Below, piece by piece: positions 37,466-46,473 of a stretch of 64,000 bases of DNA. The notes beneath the pieces are model-generated. The model was not told the DNA's origin. It saw only the letters and a program-made list of their open reading frames with translations, and ran no database searches. The position numbers were made by a program, and so were the translations under genes. How positions within the stretch are numbered: position 1 is the stretch's first letter; each line of letters opens with the position of its first letter. Source of the stretch: Actinomycetota bacterium (lineage in GTDB: Bacteria; Actinomycetota; Acidimicrobiia; Acidimicrobiales; Ilumatobacteraceae); the NCBI GenBank assembly GCA_016870935.1, contig VGAB01000002.1:1-64000 (forward strand), in the 5' to 3' direction.

Positions 37466-38566
37466 ATGAAAGACTTCTCCAACGATCTGGCCGAATTGCG
37501 TCGGCGCCTGAACGAGGCCGAACAGTATCTCAACATCGCCGCGTCGCGCGGGCTGTTGGTCGAACTTGAGGGCGAGATCTCCAGGCCCGACCTGTGGAAC
37601 GACCAGGAGCACGCCAAGCAGATCAACTCGCAGTATGCGGCGTTGAAGTCGGATGTCGATCAGTTCAACGAGTTGAGCGCACAGGTCGACGACCTCGCCG
37701 TGTTGCACGACCTCGCCAGGGCCGAAGACGACGCGACCCAAGAGCCCGAACTCGAAAAAGGCGTGGCCACCTGTCGGGCGCAACTCGACTCGCTCGAGAT
37801 GCGCAGCATGTTCACCGGCGAGCACGACGAATGCGACGCGATATTGCAGATCAACGCCAAGGACGGCGGCGTCGACGCACAGGACTGGAGCGAGATGCTG
37901 TTGCGCATGTATCGGCGTTGGGCCGAGCGTCGCGGATTCGCCTTTGAAATCGGCGATGTCTCGGTCGGCACCGAGGCGGGCATTTTGTCGGCCGATGTGA
38001 CGATTCGCGGCAGGTATGCATACGGATTGTTGACCAGCGAACGCGGCACGCATCGCCTCGTGCGAATAAGCCCGTTCGACAACCAGGGGCGTCGTCAGAC
38101 AAGTTTCGCCCTCGTGCAAATTTGGCCCGTGCTCGACCAGTCCGAGGTCGAGATCAACGAAAGCGACATTCGCATGGAAGTTTTTCGCGCTTCGGGCGCG
38201 GGTGGCCAGCATGTCAACAAAACATCCTCGGCGGTGCGCCTGATTCATGAGCCGACCGGACTCGTCGCGTCTTCGCAACAAGAGCGCAGCCAACTTCAAA
38301 ATCGCGAGAGCGCGATGAAACGTCTCAAGGCGATGATCATCGCCCAAGACGAAGAAGAAAAGGCGGCGGCGCTGGCGCAGATCGCCGGCAAGCAGGCGCA
38401 GGTGGGTTGGGGAAGCCAGATTCGTTCTTATGTTTTGCAGCCGTATCAAATGGTGAAAGATCTCCGCTCCAGCGTCGAGAGCAGCAAAGTCACCGAAGTG
38501 TTGGACGGCGACCTCGACGAATTCATGGAAGGCTTTCTCAGATGGCGTCGATCAGACGCCGAATAG
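37466..38566 (+). CDS. prfB: Peptide chain release factor 2
   Basis: A 366-residue class I release factor for UGA and UAA. The codon-recognition tripeptide SPF (RISPFDNQGRRQTSFA) marks RF2, and GAGGQHVNKTSSAVR holds the catalytic GGQ. There is no in-frame interruption, so the programmed +1 frameshift of many bacterial prfB genes is missing, as usual in actinobacteria. It is 15 bases after secA and precedes ftsEX. Confidence 0.96.
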   Translation: MKDFSNDLAELRRRLNEAEQYLNIAASRGLLVELEGEISRPDLWNDQEHAKQINSQYAALKSDVDQFNELSAQVDDLAVLHDLARAEDDATQEPELEKGVATCRAQLDSLEMRSMFTGEHDECDAILQINAKDGGVDAQDWSEMLLRMYRRWAERRGFAFEIGDVSVGTEAGILSADVTIRGRYAYGLLTSERGTHRLVRISPFDNQGRRQTSFALVQIWPVLDQSEVEINESDIRMEVFRASGAGGQHVNKTSSAVRLIHEPTGLVASSQQERSQLQNRESAMKRLKAMIIAQDEEEKAAALAQIAGKQAQVGWGSQIRSYVLQPYQMVKDLRSSVESSKVTEVLDGDLDEFMEGFLRWRRSDAE

Positions 38567-38597
38567 TCGCGTGACCGGCGAAACAAAACGACGATGG

Positions 38598-38603
38598 TAA
38601 GTT
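38598..38603 (+). promoter_or_regulatory. Leaderless -10 (TAAGTT) of ftsE
   Basis: TAAGTT ends seven bases before the ATG of ftsE. Confidence 0.6.
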
Positions 38604-38610
38604 TGTCGCA

Positions 38611-39288
38611 ATGATTCGTCTTGAAAACGTGACGAAAATCTACGGTACCGAGACGGTGGCCGTGCGCGAGGCGTCGTTCGACATCCCCAAGGGTCAATTC
38701 GTGTTTCTCGTCGGCCCGTCGGGCTCGGGCAAGTCGACGCTGCTTCGCCTGATCAATCGTCAAGAGCAGCCCGAACGCGGCGATGTCTGGGTGGCGGGTC
38801 GAAACATCAACGAGATGCCCGCGTCTCGCGTGCCGTTCTTGCGGCGAAGCATGGGCAATGTTTTTCAGGACTACAAGTTGCTGCTGAACAAGACGGTCTT
38901 CGAGAACGTCGCGTTCGCGCTCGAAGTGATCGGCAAGCCCCGTCATGCGATTGCCCGTCAGGTGCCGATCGTGCTCGAATTGGTGGGTCTGGCCGACAAA
39001 CAAGACAGGTTCCCCAACCAACTCTCGGGCGGCGAGCAACAGCGCGTCTCGATCGCCCGTGCTTTCGTGAACAGACCGTTGATCATGCTCGCCGACGAGC
39101 CGACGGGCAACCTCGACCCGACCACCAGCGAGGGCATCATGGTTCTTCTGGACGAAATCAACCAGACCGGCACCACGGTCGTCATGGCGACGCACGACCA
39201 CAGGGTGGTGAACGCGATGCGTCGACGCGTGATTCAACTTGATCGAGGCGTGATCGTTCGCGACCAAGAGCGCGGGGTTTACGAGTAG
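38611..39288 (+). CDS. ftsE: Cell-division ATP-binding protein FtsE
   Basis: A 225-residue ABC ATPase that with FtsX regulates peptidoglycan hydrolases at the division site. It has Walker [10 protein letters not shown], the signature LSGGEQQRV, Walker [11 protein letters not shown] and the switch His in MATHDHR. The start has a TAAGTT -10 candidate, and the stop is immediately followed by the ftsX ATG. In mycobacteria smpB follows ftsX, but here it is 14 kb away. Confidence 0.96.
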   Translation: MIRLENVTKIYGTETVAVREASFDIPKGQFVFLVGPSGSGKSTLLRLINRQEQPERGDVWVAGRNINEMPASRVPFLRRSMGNVFQDYKLLLNKTVFENVAFALEVIGKPRHAIARQVPIVLELVGLADKQDRFPNQLSGGEQQRVSIARAFVNRPLIMLADEPTGNLDPTTSEGIMVLLDEINQTGTTVVMATHDHRVVNAMRRRVIQLDRGVIVRDQERGVYE

Positions 39289-40194
39289 ATGTTCTCCCGT
39301 ATCGCCTACGCCTTTCGCGAAACTTGGGAGAGTTTTCGCCGCAACCTGACCTTGACGGCGGCCGCCGTTTTGACTTCGGCGGTTTCGTTGTTGTTGGTCG
39401 GCTCGACTTTTTTGATTCAACGTGCGTTCGAGAATTTGCTCGTGCAGTGGCGGGGCGACGTCGAGATGATCGTGTTCGTGCGCAGCGACGCATCAGCCGA
39501 ACAGATCACCCTGATCGACTCGGTGCTGCGGGCATCGCCGACGATCATCGACGTCGAAAAGTTGAGGTATTTGAACAAGACCGAGAGCTACGAGGAGGCC
39601 AAGCGAATCTTTGCCGGTGACCCCGTGACGCTCGGCTTGTTGACCCCCGAGACGATACCCACGCAGTTCAAAGTCGTTCCGCTCTCTGACGACCCGAATT
39701 TGGTCAGATCTTTGAGCGACCAATATCGAACCTTGCCGGGTGTCGAGGCGGTGGCTTTGGCGGAAGACGAGTTCGAGGTGATCTCGACGCTGTCGAATTT
39801 TATTCGGGTCGTCACGCTGGTCACCTCGTTGGTGCTGTTGTTGGTGGCGGTGGGTTTGATCTGGAACACGATTCGAACCGCGATGTTCGCCCGCCGTCGT
39901 GAAATCGAGGTGATGAAACTCGTCGGTGCGACGAATTGGTTCATTCGGGTTCCGTTCATGCTCGAGGGTCTGTTGCAGGGCTTGATCGGCGGCGTGGTCT
40001 CGTGCGGCGGTCTCTGGGTATTGAACTCGGCGTGGACGAGCGGCGTCACGAGTTTCAAGCCGGGCACGGGCATCAGTTCGCTGATCGTGCCCGACAGTTA
40101 TTTGACCTCGGTGATGTTGATCTTGCTGGCGATCGGCGCAGTCGTCGGGGCGGTCGGTTCGGCCATCGCCGCGACGCGTTTTCTCGATGTTTAG
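39289..40194 (+). CDS. ftsX: Cell-division protein FtsX
   Basis: A 301-residue membrane partner of FtsE. TM1 (about 22-45) is followed by an extracytoplasmic domain (46-170) with a VEMIVFVRSDAS strand, then three more helices, with the cytosolic EIEVMKLVGATNWFIRVPFMLEG loop that contacts FtsE. It starts right after the ftsE stop and overlaps the next gene by eight bases. Confidence 0.95.
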   Translation: MFSRIAYAFRETWESFRRNLTLTAAAVLTSAVSLLLVGSTFLIQRAFENLLVQWRGDVEMIVFVRSDASAEQITLIDSVLRASPTIIDVEKLRYLNKTESYEEAKRIFAGDPVTLGLLTPETIPTQFKVVPLSDDPNLVRSLSDQYRTLPGVEAVALAEDEFEVISTLSNFIRVVTLVTSLVLLLVAVGLIWNTIRTAMFARRREIEVMKLVGATNWFIRVPFMLEGLLQGLIGGVVSCGGLWVLNSAWTSGVTSFKPGTGISSLIVPDSYLTSVMLILLAIGAVVGAVGSAIAATRFLDV

Positions 40195-41044
40195 CCAGAT
40201 CAACTACGAAGTCGGCGAGAGAATCGCCACGATCACGCTGAATCGACCCGAGAAACTCAACGCGTTCACCAACACGATGTTGCACGAGATCATTTCGGCC
40301 CTCGACATGTCCGATGCCGACGACGATGTGCGCGCGGTCGTCGTTACCGGCGCCGGACGCGCGTTTTGCGCCGGGGCCGACTTGTCGTCGGGCGGCGAGA
40401 CATTCAGCCGTGGTGGCAGCGACGTCGCCGGTTCGAACAATCTGCCGCGCGACGGTGGCGGTCTGGTGGCGTTGCGAATTTTCGAGAGCAAAAAACCGGT
40501 GATCGGCGCGATCAACGGTGCGGCGGTGGGCGTGGGCGTGACGATGACGCTGCCGATGGACATTCGTTTGGCGGGGGAGTCGGCGAAGTTCGGTTTTGTT
40601 TTCGCCCGTCGGGGCATAATCACCGAGGCCTGTTCGTCGTGGTTCTTGCCGCGGGTCGTCGGCATTTCGCGCGCCGCCGAATGGGTTTACACGGGTCGAA
40701 TGATCTCGCCGAGCCAAGCCGCGGAGGCCGGCCTGGTGCGCAGCGTGCATCGCGACGCCGAACTGCTCGACGCCGCCCGCGAGATCGCCCGCGAGATCGC
40801 CGAGAACACGGCGCCAGTTTCGGTGGCGTTGTCGCGTCAAATGTTGTGGCGAATGCTGGGTGCGGCGCACCCGATGGAGGCCCATCGTGCCGAGTCGCGC
40901 GGAATCTTGCAGCGCGGCAGGTCTGCCGACGCCCGCGAGGGCGTGACCAGTTTTCTCGAAAAGCGAGCGGCCAACTTCGTGATGAAAGTTTCCACCGACA
41001 CGCCGAATCTTTTCCCAGAATGGCAAGACCCTGAGTTCAGGTGA
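40187..41044 (+). CDS. Enoyl-CoA hydratase/isomerase-family protein
   Basis: A 285-residue crotonase. It has the CoA/oxyanion stretches GAGRAFCAGADLS and INGAAVGVGVTMTLPMDIR. One catalytic Glu of enoyl-CoA hydratase may be present in GIITEACSSWFLP, as in the EchA12/PaaG-like enzymes. The exact reaction is uncertain. The start overlaps ftsX by eight bases, an unusual partner for ftsEX. Confidence 0.88.
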   Translation: MFSQINYEVGERIATITLNRPEKLNAFTNTMLHEIISALDMSDADDDVRAVVVTGAGRAFCAGADLSSGGETFSRGGSDVAGSNNLPRDGGGLVALRIFESKKPVIGAINGAAVGVGVTMTLPMDIRLAGESAKFGFVFARRGIITEACSSWFLPRVVGISRAAEWVYTGRMISPSQAAEAGLVRSVHRDAELLDAAREIAREIAENTAPVSVALSRQMLWRMLGAAHPMEAHRAESRGILQRGRSADAREGVTSFLEKRAANFVMKVSTDTPNLFPEWQDPEFR

Positions 41045-41069
41045 TTCGGTTTTCGAGCGGGTCGGCGGG

Positions 41070-41438
41070 ATGGCGTTTTTCGAGAGTCTCGTCGAGAGGT
41101 TTTATCGCGGCGTCACCGGCGACGAGATCTTGCTCGCCCTCTACGAAAACCCGAACGACCTGAGCAAGGCCAAACAACACCTGACATGGTTTCTCGCCCA
41201 ATACTGGGGAGGCCCGATGATGTTCAACGAGAATCGCGGTCATCCGCAGTTGCGCATGCGCCACATGCCGTTTCGCATCGGGGCGCTCGAGCGGGATAGA
41301 TGGCTGGTGCACATGCTGGCAAGCGTCGAGCAAAGCGGCGCCGACGAGTCTGTGCGAGCCGAATTGACCGAATATTTCGTCAAGGCGGCAGAGCACCTGC
41401 GCAACGACGGCGAACTGCGCGTCACCGGCGCGGGTTGA
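41070..41438 (+). CDS. glbO: Group II truncated haemoglobin (HbO type)
   Basis: A trHbO-type globin. TyrB10 (ERFYRGV), TyrCD1 (FLAQYWGGP), HisF8 in RMRHMPFRIG and TrpG8 in ERDRWLVHM are present, so haem and O2 binding are expected. The first ATG (41070) cuts off the conserved N-terminus: the same frame reads SVFERVGG just upstream, matching the trHbO start. The only codon resembling a start there is CTG at 41031, which would give 135 residues. It follows an enoyl-CoA hydratase and ends one base before the convergent TrmH gene. Confidence 0.9.
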   Translation: MAFFESLVERFYRGVTGDEILLALYENPNDLSKAKQHLTWFLAQYWGGPMMFNENRGHPQLRMRHMPFRIGALERDRWLVHMLASVEQSGADESVRAELTEYFVKAAEHLRNDGELRVTGAG

Positions 41439-42242
41439 TCAGCGCAGGGCGAAGCAGGCGATCGCCGCGGCCGCGGCGACATTCAACGAGTCGGTGTTCT
41501 GATCCATCGAGATTTTCACCCGGGCATCGGCCGAGTCGAGGGCGGCCCGACTCAAACCCGCCCGTTCTGAGCCGAAAACGACGGCCCGTTTTTTCGAAGG
41601 GTCCGGATCGATCGTCGAGATGTCTTGCGAATCACGCCCAGGAGTGAGGGCGAAAACCTCAAAATCATTTTCGCGCAGATCTTGCAAAGTTTTCACGAAG
41701 TCGTCGGTGCGAGCGAACGGAAGATTGAACGCCGAGCCCATCGACACCCGCAAGCCGCGCCGAGAAAGCGGGTCGGCGCTGGTCGAGTCGCAGATCAGCC
41801 CGTCCCAGCCCAAACCCGCGGCACAGCGCACGATCGCGCCGATGTTGCTCGGGTTGTCGACGGCCTCGACCATCACGATTCTTTTGGCCGAGGCGAGAAC
41901 CTGTTGAATCGTCTTCGACTCGGGTCGAAAGAAGACGCCGAGTGCGCTGAGCGGCACGCCCAAACCCGTGGCTTGTCGACGAATCTCGATGTCGGCGGTC
42001 AAACATTGTCCGCCCAGGCGAGACACTTCTGTTTCGAATCGCGCGGCCTGTTCGTCGTCGCACAACACGACCTCGGGTCGGCAACCCGCGGCCAAGGCAC
42101 GGGCCACGACCAGGTCGCCTTCGGCGATGAACCTGCCGGCCGCCAACGTCGAGCGACGCTGGGCGATCGTCGTGAGTTGACGCTCGTTCAAACGCAACGG
42201 GTCGAGCCGCGGGTCGTGGCTCGAGGTGATCGTCGTGATCAT
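41439..42242 (-). CDS. SpoU/TrmH-family RNA 2'-O-methyltransferase
   Basis: A 267-residue SPOUT enzyme. The three SpoU motifs are NPSNIGAIVRCAAGLG, VFGSERAGLS and SLNVAAAAAI, forming the SAM-binding knot; an N-terminal L30e-like substrate domain covers about 1-100. It methylates a ribose in rRNA or tRNA; the target is not readable. It lies downstream of menB on the same strand, separated by a 19-base region containing a 14-bp palindrome. Confidence 0.9.
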   Translation of the reverse strand: MITTITSSHDPRLDPLRLNERQLTTIAQRRSTLAAGRFIAEGDLVVARALAAGCRPEVVLCDDEQAARFETEVSRLGGQCLTADIEIRRQATGLGVPLSALGVFFRPESKTIQQVLASAKRIVMVEAVDNPSNIGAIVRCAAGLGWDGLICDSTSADPLSRRGLRVSMGSAFNLPFARTDDFVKTLQDLRENDFEVFALTPGRDSQDISTIDPDPSKKRAVVFGSERAGLSRAALDSADARVKISMDQNTDSLNVAAAAAIACFALR

Positions 42243-42243
42243 C

Positions 42244-42257
42244 GCGAATCGATTCGC
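42244..42257. promoter_or_regulatory. 14-bp perfect palindrome between menB and the TrmH gene
   Basis: GCGAATCGATTCGC fills most of the 19-base gap between the menB stop and the methyltransferase start. It could be an operator or may be chance in a sequence rich in GA/TC steps; no second copy was noticed in the window. Confidence 0.3.
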
Positions 42258-42261
42258 AACT

Positions 42262-43152
42262 TCAGAAGTGCCAGGGGTACTTTGACCAGTCGGGCTCGCG
42301 CTTTTCGACGAAAGAGTCTCGACCTTCGCGCGCCTCGTCGGTCATGTAGGCGAGGCGAGTGGCCTCGCCGGCGAAAACCTGTTGACCGATCAGCCCGTCG
42401 TCGATCGCGTTGAAGGCGAACTTGAGCATGCGCTGGGCCATCGGGCTCTTCGAGTTGATCTCGCGCGCCCACTCGAGAGCGACTTTCTCGAGATCGGCAT
42501 GATCGACCACCGCATTCACCATGCCCATGCGGTGCGCGTCGGCCGCCGAATATTCTCGACCGAGAAAGAAAATCTCGCGCGCGAACTTTTGCCCGACTTG
42601 GCGGGCCAGATATGCCGAGCCGAAACCGCCGTCGAAACTCGCCACATCGGCGTCGGTCTGCTTGAACCGCGCATGCTCCCTGCTTGCGAGCGTCAAATCA
42701 CTGACGACATGCAGGCTGTGCCCGCCGCCCGCCGCCCAACCAGGCACGACGCAGATCACGATCTTGGGCATGAATCGAATCAGCCGCTGCACCTCGAGAA
42801 TGTGCAGGCGTCCGGTGCCCGACTTGTTTTCGTCGCCAGAGTCGTATTGATAGCCGTCGCGACCACGAATGCGCTGGTCTCCGCCGCTGCAAAAAGCCCA
42901 GCCGCCGTCTTTGGGTGAGGGCCCGTTGCCCGTGAGCAGAACGCACCCGACATCTGTCGTCTGTCGGGCGTGGTCGAGCGCGCTATAGAGCTCGTCGACC
43001 GTGCGCGGACGAAACGCGTTGCGCACCTCGGGTCGATTGAACGCCACTCGCACGGTGCCGTGTTGTTTGGCGCGGTGATATGTGATGTCGTCGAACGAGA
43101 AACCTTTGACTTGATTCCATTGGGTCGGGTCGAATATCGCCGAAACGCTCAC
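42262..43152 (-). CDS. menB: 1,4-dihydroxy-2-naphthoyl-CoA synthase
   Basis: A 296-residue crotonase that closes the naphthoquinone ring in menaquinone synthesis. Typical MenB stretches are RVAFNRPEVRNAFRPRTVDEL, GGWAFCSGGDQRIRG, VPGWAAGGGHSLHVVSDLTLAS and the C-terminal YPWHF. The GTG at 43152 fits the family N-terminus. No other men gene is nearby. Its start is two bases after the sulfotransferase stop, so both are likely coexpressed. Confidence 0.94.
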   Translation of the reverse strand: MSVSAIFDPTQWNQVKGFSFDDITYHRAKQHGTVRVAFNRPEVRNAFRPRTVDELYSALDHARQTTDVGCVLLTGNGPSPKDGGWAFCSGGDQRIRGRDGYQYDSGDENKSGTGRLHILEVQRLIRFMPKIVICVVPGWAAGGGHSLHVVSDLTLASREHARFKQTDADVASFDGGFGSAYLARQVGQKFAREIFFLGREYSAADAHRMGMVNAVVDHADLEKVALEWAREINSKSPMAQRMLKFAFNAIDDGLIGQQVFAGEATRLAYMTDEAREGRDSFVEKREPDWSKYPWHF

Positions 43153-43154
43153 GC

Positions 43155-43970
43155 CTACAGTGTGGCAGCGCGCGGGGCGAATTCGGGTCGGGCCCCGAGG
43201 AAACGGGTTTCCCACTGGGCGCTCGCGCCATCAGACTGGCGTTTGGTTTGGGGCGCGGGCACCGTGTCGATCGGAGTGTCGATGTGGTTCATGATTCGTC
43301 GCACGGTGTCGTCCATATTCTTGGTCAACTGTTCGTACGAGACCTGCAGCGGCACGATCGAGTTCGCGGCGAAGTATCGGTCCCAGTTCTGGTTCGCCGC
43401 ATCGATCGTATGAATCGCGTTCACGATCGCCTGCTCGTCGTAGTTCGGTTCGCGCACGGCGGTCATGTTGCTGTTCCACTGGTTTGATTGCTCGGCGCGC
43501 ACGAGCGAGATCGCCTGCCGCACCTGGTTTTCGCGCGTGATTCGCACCCACTTGATCGGCGCACCCCAAAAACTCGCGTCAAGGCCGCGACGCAGCATGT
43601 GTTCGTCGTATTGATTGAAGTGCATCTTGATGCCGAACACCCCGTTGGGGGTCGTGTTGATCGCGGCCGCTCGTCGCAGATAGTCGCGCCAAGACGAATC
43701 TGAAAAATAATCGATGTTGCGCCATGCCGTTCTGCCGGTTGCTTTGCGCACCGCACCCACGGCCAAGCCCTTCAGGTTGAGCCGGGGCAGACTATTTTCG
43801 GCGCGAAAATTGGTGAAGTTCTTGGTGTGAATATTCAGGTATTCCATCGGCATTCCCGCCATGCCGGTGGCGCGCAAGATCGAGCACAAGAGCGTCGAGC
43901 CGGTTCGGTGCACCGAGGCGATCGCAAGCAGTGTCGTGGTCGGGGTTTTGCTCGACTCTGGCGACCGCAC
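43155..43970 (-). CDS. Stf0-family sulfotransferase
   Basis: A 271-residue PAPS-dependent sulfotransferase of the Stf0 type. The 5'-phosphosulfate loop is IASVHRTGSTLLCSIL (residues about 14-30), and a later stretch KWVRITRENQVRQAISLVRAEQSNQW resembles the 3'-phosphate and substrate helices. Stf0 of mycobacteria sulfates trehalose; the substrate here is unknown. GTG 43970 is preferred to a TTG at 44030. It forms a minus-strand operon with menB and the TrmH-like gene, divergent from the ALDH gene. Confidence 0.85.
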   Translation of the reverse strand: MRSPESSKTPTTTLLAIASVHRTGSTLLCSILRATGMAGMPMEYLNIHTKNFTNFRAENSLPRLNLKGLAVGAVRKATGRTAWRNIDYFSDSSWRDYLRRAAAINTTPNGVFGIKMHFNQYDEHMLRRGLDASFWGAPIKWVRITRENQVRQAISLVRAEQSNQWNSNMTAVREPNYDEQAIVNAIHTIDAANQNWDRYFAANSIVPLQVSYEQLTKNMDDTVRRIMNHIDTPIDTVPAPQTKRQSDGASAQWETRFLGARPEFAPRAATL

Positions 43971-44047
43971 GCTTATATTCTGGCAGGTCGCACTGATAGC
44001 GTCGTGGCTTGGCAAAATGCCGTCGGGCAAAAATCAGGAGCTCAGTC

Positions 44048-45544
44048 ATGACCGATCTGCTTTCACGTGAAGAGTGGACGAAACGCGCGAGCCAGAAAGT
44101 TGCCCGCACCAAACTTTTCATCGACGGAAAATTCGTCGATGCCGCGAGCGGCAAGACGTTCGAGTCGATCAATCCGCGTGACAACTCGGTCGTGGCTAAT
44201 GTTGCCGAGGGCGACAAAGAAGACATCGATCGCGCGGTCGTGGCCGCCCGCAAGTCGTTCGTCTCTGGCTCGTGGAGCGAGATGGCCCCGCTCGAGCGCA
44301 AGAACATCATGCTGCGCTGGGTGCAGTTGATGCGCGAAAACATCTTCGAACTCGCGTTGCTTGAAACCATGGATGTCGGCAAACCGATCGGCGACTCGGT
44401 GAATGTCGACATCGCCTCGGCCGCCAACAACTTGCAGTGGTTCGCCGAGACGATCGACAAAATGTACGGCCAGGTCGCGCCCGTGCCGCGCGACGCCGTG
44501 GCGTTGATCGAGCGTGAGCCGCTCGGCGTGGTGGGCGCGGTCGTGCCATGGAATTATCCGTTGATCATTTCGTCGTGGAAGGTCGGCGCGGCCCTGGCGG
44601 GCGGCAATTCGGTGGTGCTCAAACCGGCCGAGCAGTCGCCGCTGTCGGCGTTGCTCTTCGCCGAACTCGGTGCGCAAGCGGGTCTGCCCGACGGCGTGCT
44701 GAATGTCGTGCCTGGTTTCGGCCCCACGGCCGGCGCGGCCCTGGGTCGACACATGGATGTCGACAAACTTGCTTTCACCGGTTCGACCGAGGTGGGTCGA
44801 TACTTCCTGACGTATGCAGCCGAGAGCAACGGCAAATCGGTTTCGCTCGAACTGGGTGGCAAGACGCCGCAAATAGTTCTCGGTGATTGCTCAGATCTCG
44901 ACGCCGCGGCGTCGTCGATCGCCTGGGGGGTTTTCTACAACTCGGGCCAAACATGCCATGCGGGCACTCGACTGGTGGTCGAAAAGGCGGTCGAAGAAGA
45001 GTTGCTCGAAAAAATCACCAATGTCGCCAAGACGATCCAGCCGGGCGACCCCTACGACCCGAAGACCGCGATGGGCACGATCGTCGACAAGACACAGTTC
45101 GACAGGGTGCTCGGCTACATCGACATCGGAAAGAACGAAGGCGCAAAGGTCTTCTCGGGCGGCGAGCGCGCAGAGCCCGTGAAGGGCGGCGTATTCATCA
45201 AGCCGACCGTTTTTCAGAACGTCAAACCCGGCATGCGCATCGAGCGGGAAGAAATTTTCGGCCCGGTGCTGGCGTCGATAGCGGTCAAGAGCGCCGAAGA
45301 AGCGGTGCAGGTTGCCAACGACACCCAATACGGTCTGGCCTCGGCCGTGTGGACGCGCGACATAACCAAAGCGCACCGCATCGCCCGCAAGTTGCGCACC
45401 GGCACGGTGTGGGTGAACACTTTCGACAAAGGTTCGATCACGACCCCGTTCGGCGGGTTCAAGCAATCGGGCACCGGTCGAGATCGTTCGATGCATTCGA
45501 TCGAGGGCTATACCAACTTGAAAACGACATGGATTCAACTATGA
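44048..45544 (+). CDS. Aldehyde dehydrogenase family protein
   Basis: A 498-residue NAD(P)+-dependent aldehyde dehydrogenase. It has the catalytic Glu in LELGGKTPQIV and the catalytic Cys in NSGQTCHAGTR. Similarity is to the betaine/aminoaldehyde dehydrogenase group; the true substrate is unknown, and an aldehyde from the neighbouring AruI-like decarboxylase is a testable candidate. The ATG at 44048 has a GGAG Shine-Dalgarno. It overlaps the next gene as ATGA. Confidence 0.93.
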   Translation: MTDLLSREEWTKRASQKVARTKLFIDGKFVDAASGKTFESINPRDNSVVANVAEGDKEDIDRAVVAARKSFVSGSWSEMAPLERKNIMLRWVQLMRENIFELALLETMDVGKPIGDSVNVDIASAANNLQWFAETIDKMYGQVAPVPRDAVALIEREPLGVVGAVVPWNYPLIISSWKVGAALAGGNSVVLKPAEQSPLSALLFAELGAQAGLPDGVLNVVPGFGPTAGAALGRHMDVDKLAFTGSTEVGRYFLTYAAESNGKSVSLELGGKTPQIVLGDCSDLDAAASSIAWGVFYNSGQTCHAGTRLVVEKAVEEELLEKITNVAKTIQPGDPYDPKTAMGTIVDKTQFDRVLGYIDIGKNEGAKVFSGGERAEPVKGGVFIKPTVFQNVKPGMRIEREEIFGPVLASIAVKSAEEAVQVANDTQYGLASAVWTRDITKAHRIARKLRTGTVWVNTFDKGSITTPFGGFKQSGTGRDRSMHSIEGYTNLKTTWIQL

Positions 45545-46464
45545 CCAACAAAAAAAGAAATTGCGGTTTCATCGGCCTGGGTCATCTCGGCGTTTACTTG
45601 GCCGCAAGCCTCGTGCGGGCGGGTCACAGTGTGACGATTCATGATCTCAACAAGAGTCTCGGCGAGGGTCTGATCGCCAAGGGTGCGAAGTGGGCGAAGT
45701 CGCCCAAAGAAGTTGCCGAGGTTTCGGAGGTCGTGTTCACGTGTCTTCCATCGCCGCGCGCGATCGACACGGTCGTCGACGGCGAAAACGGAATTTTTTG
45801 CGGCCTGAAGAAAAACGCGACATGGATCGACATGAGCACCAACGATCGCAGCGAAACCCTTCGCCTCGGCGAGATCGCCGCGAAGTTGGGTTTCAACTCG
45901 CTCGAGTCGCCCGTGACGGGTGGCGTGCACAAGGCGGCCGAAGGCGACATCACCGTGTTGGTGGGCGGCGACCCCAAGATCTTCGCCGACCACAAAGATC
46001 TGCTCGAGGCGATGGGCAAACCAGTCATCTATGTCGGCGAACTTGGCAGTGCCGCCGTGATCAAGGTGATCACGAACATGCTCGCTTTCATCCACCTTGT
46101 GGCCTGCGGCGAGGCGTTGATGTTGGCGAAGAAGGGTGGCATTGATCTCGGTGTCGCGTTCGAGGTGATCAAAAACAGTTCGGGCAACAGTTTCGTGCAC
46201 GAAACCGAGGGACAGGTGATCTTGAACGGAAGTTACGACATCGGTTTCACCATGGATCTCGCGTTGAAAGACATGGGTTTCGCCATGGAGTACGGGCGCA
46301 AGTTCGGTGTGCCGCTCGATGTGGCGAGCACTGTGCAACAGGCGTTCGTGCGCGCCAAGGCGCAGTATGGCGGCGAGGCTTGGTCGACGCAGGTAGTGAA
46401 ATTGCTCGAAGACGCGCTTGGCACCGATCTGCGCGCGCCTGGGTTTCCGGCCCGCCTGCAATAG
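45541..46464 (+). CDS. 3-hydroxyisobutyrate dehydrogenase-family oxidoreductase
   Basis: A 307-residue beta-hydroxyacid dehydrogenase. It shows the NAD motif GFIGLGHLGVYLAASL, the substrate loop ESPVTGGVHKAAEGD and the catalytic Lys in IKVITNML. It reduces or oxidises a hydroxyacid such as 3-hydroxyisobutyrate, tartronate semialdehyde or a sugar-acid derivative. The start is fixed by the ATGA overlap with the ALDH gene. Confidence 0.9.
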   Translation: MTNKKRNCGFIGLGHLGVYLAASLVRAGHSVTIHDLNKSLGEGLIAKGAKWAKSPKEVAEVSEVVFTCLPSPRAIDTVVDGENGIFCGLKKNATWIDMSTNDRSETLRLGEIAAKLGFNSLESPVTGGVHKAAEGDITVLVGGDPKIFADHKDLLEAMGKPVIYVGELGSAAVIKVITNMLAFIHLVACGEALMLAKKGGIDLGVAFEVIKNSSGNSFVHETEGQVILNGSYDIGFTMDLALKDMGFAMEYGRKFGVPLDVASTVQQAFVRAKAQYGGEAWSTQVVKLLEDALGTDLRAPGFPARLQ

Positions 46465-46473
46465 CCTTCAACC

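Noticed and set aside
37055-38449. 464-residue minus-strand frame opposite prfB and the end of secA
   Set aside because: prfB and secA have complete motifs on the plus strand; the frame has none.
37466-38566. Programmed +1 frameshift in prfB
   Set aside because: The gene is one uninterrupted frame with no internal UGA near codon 25.
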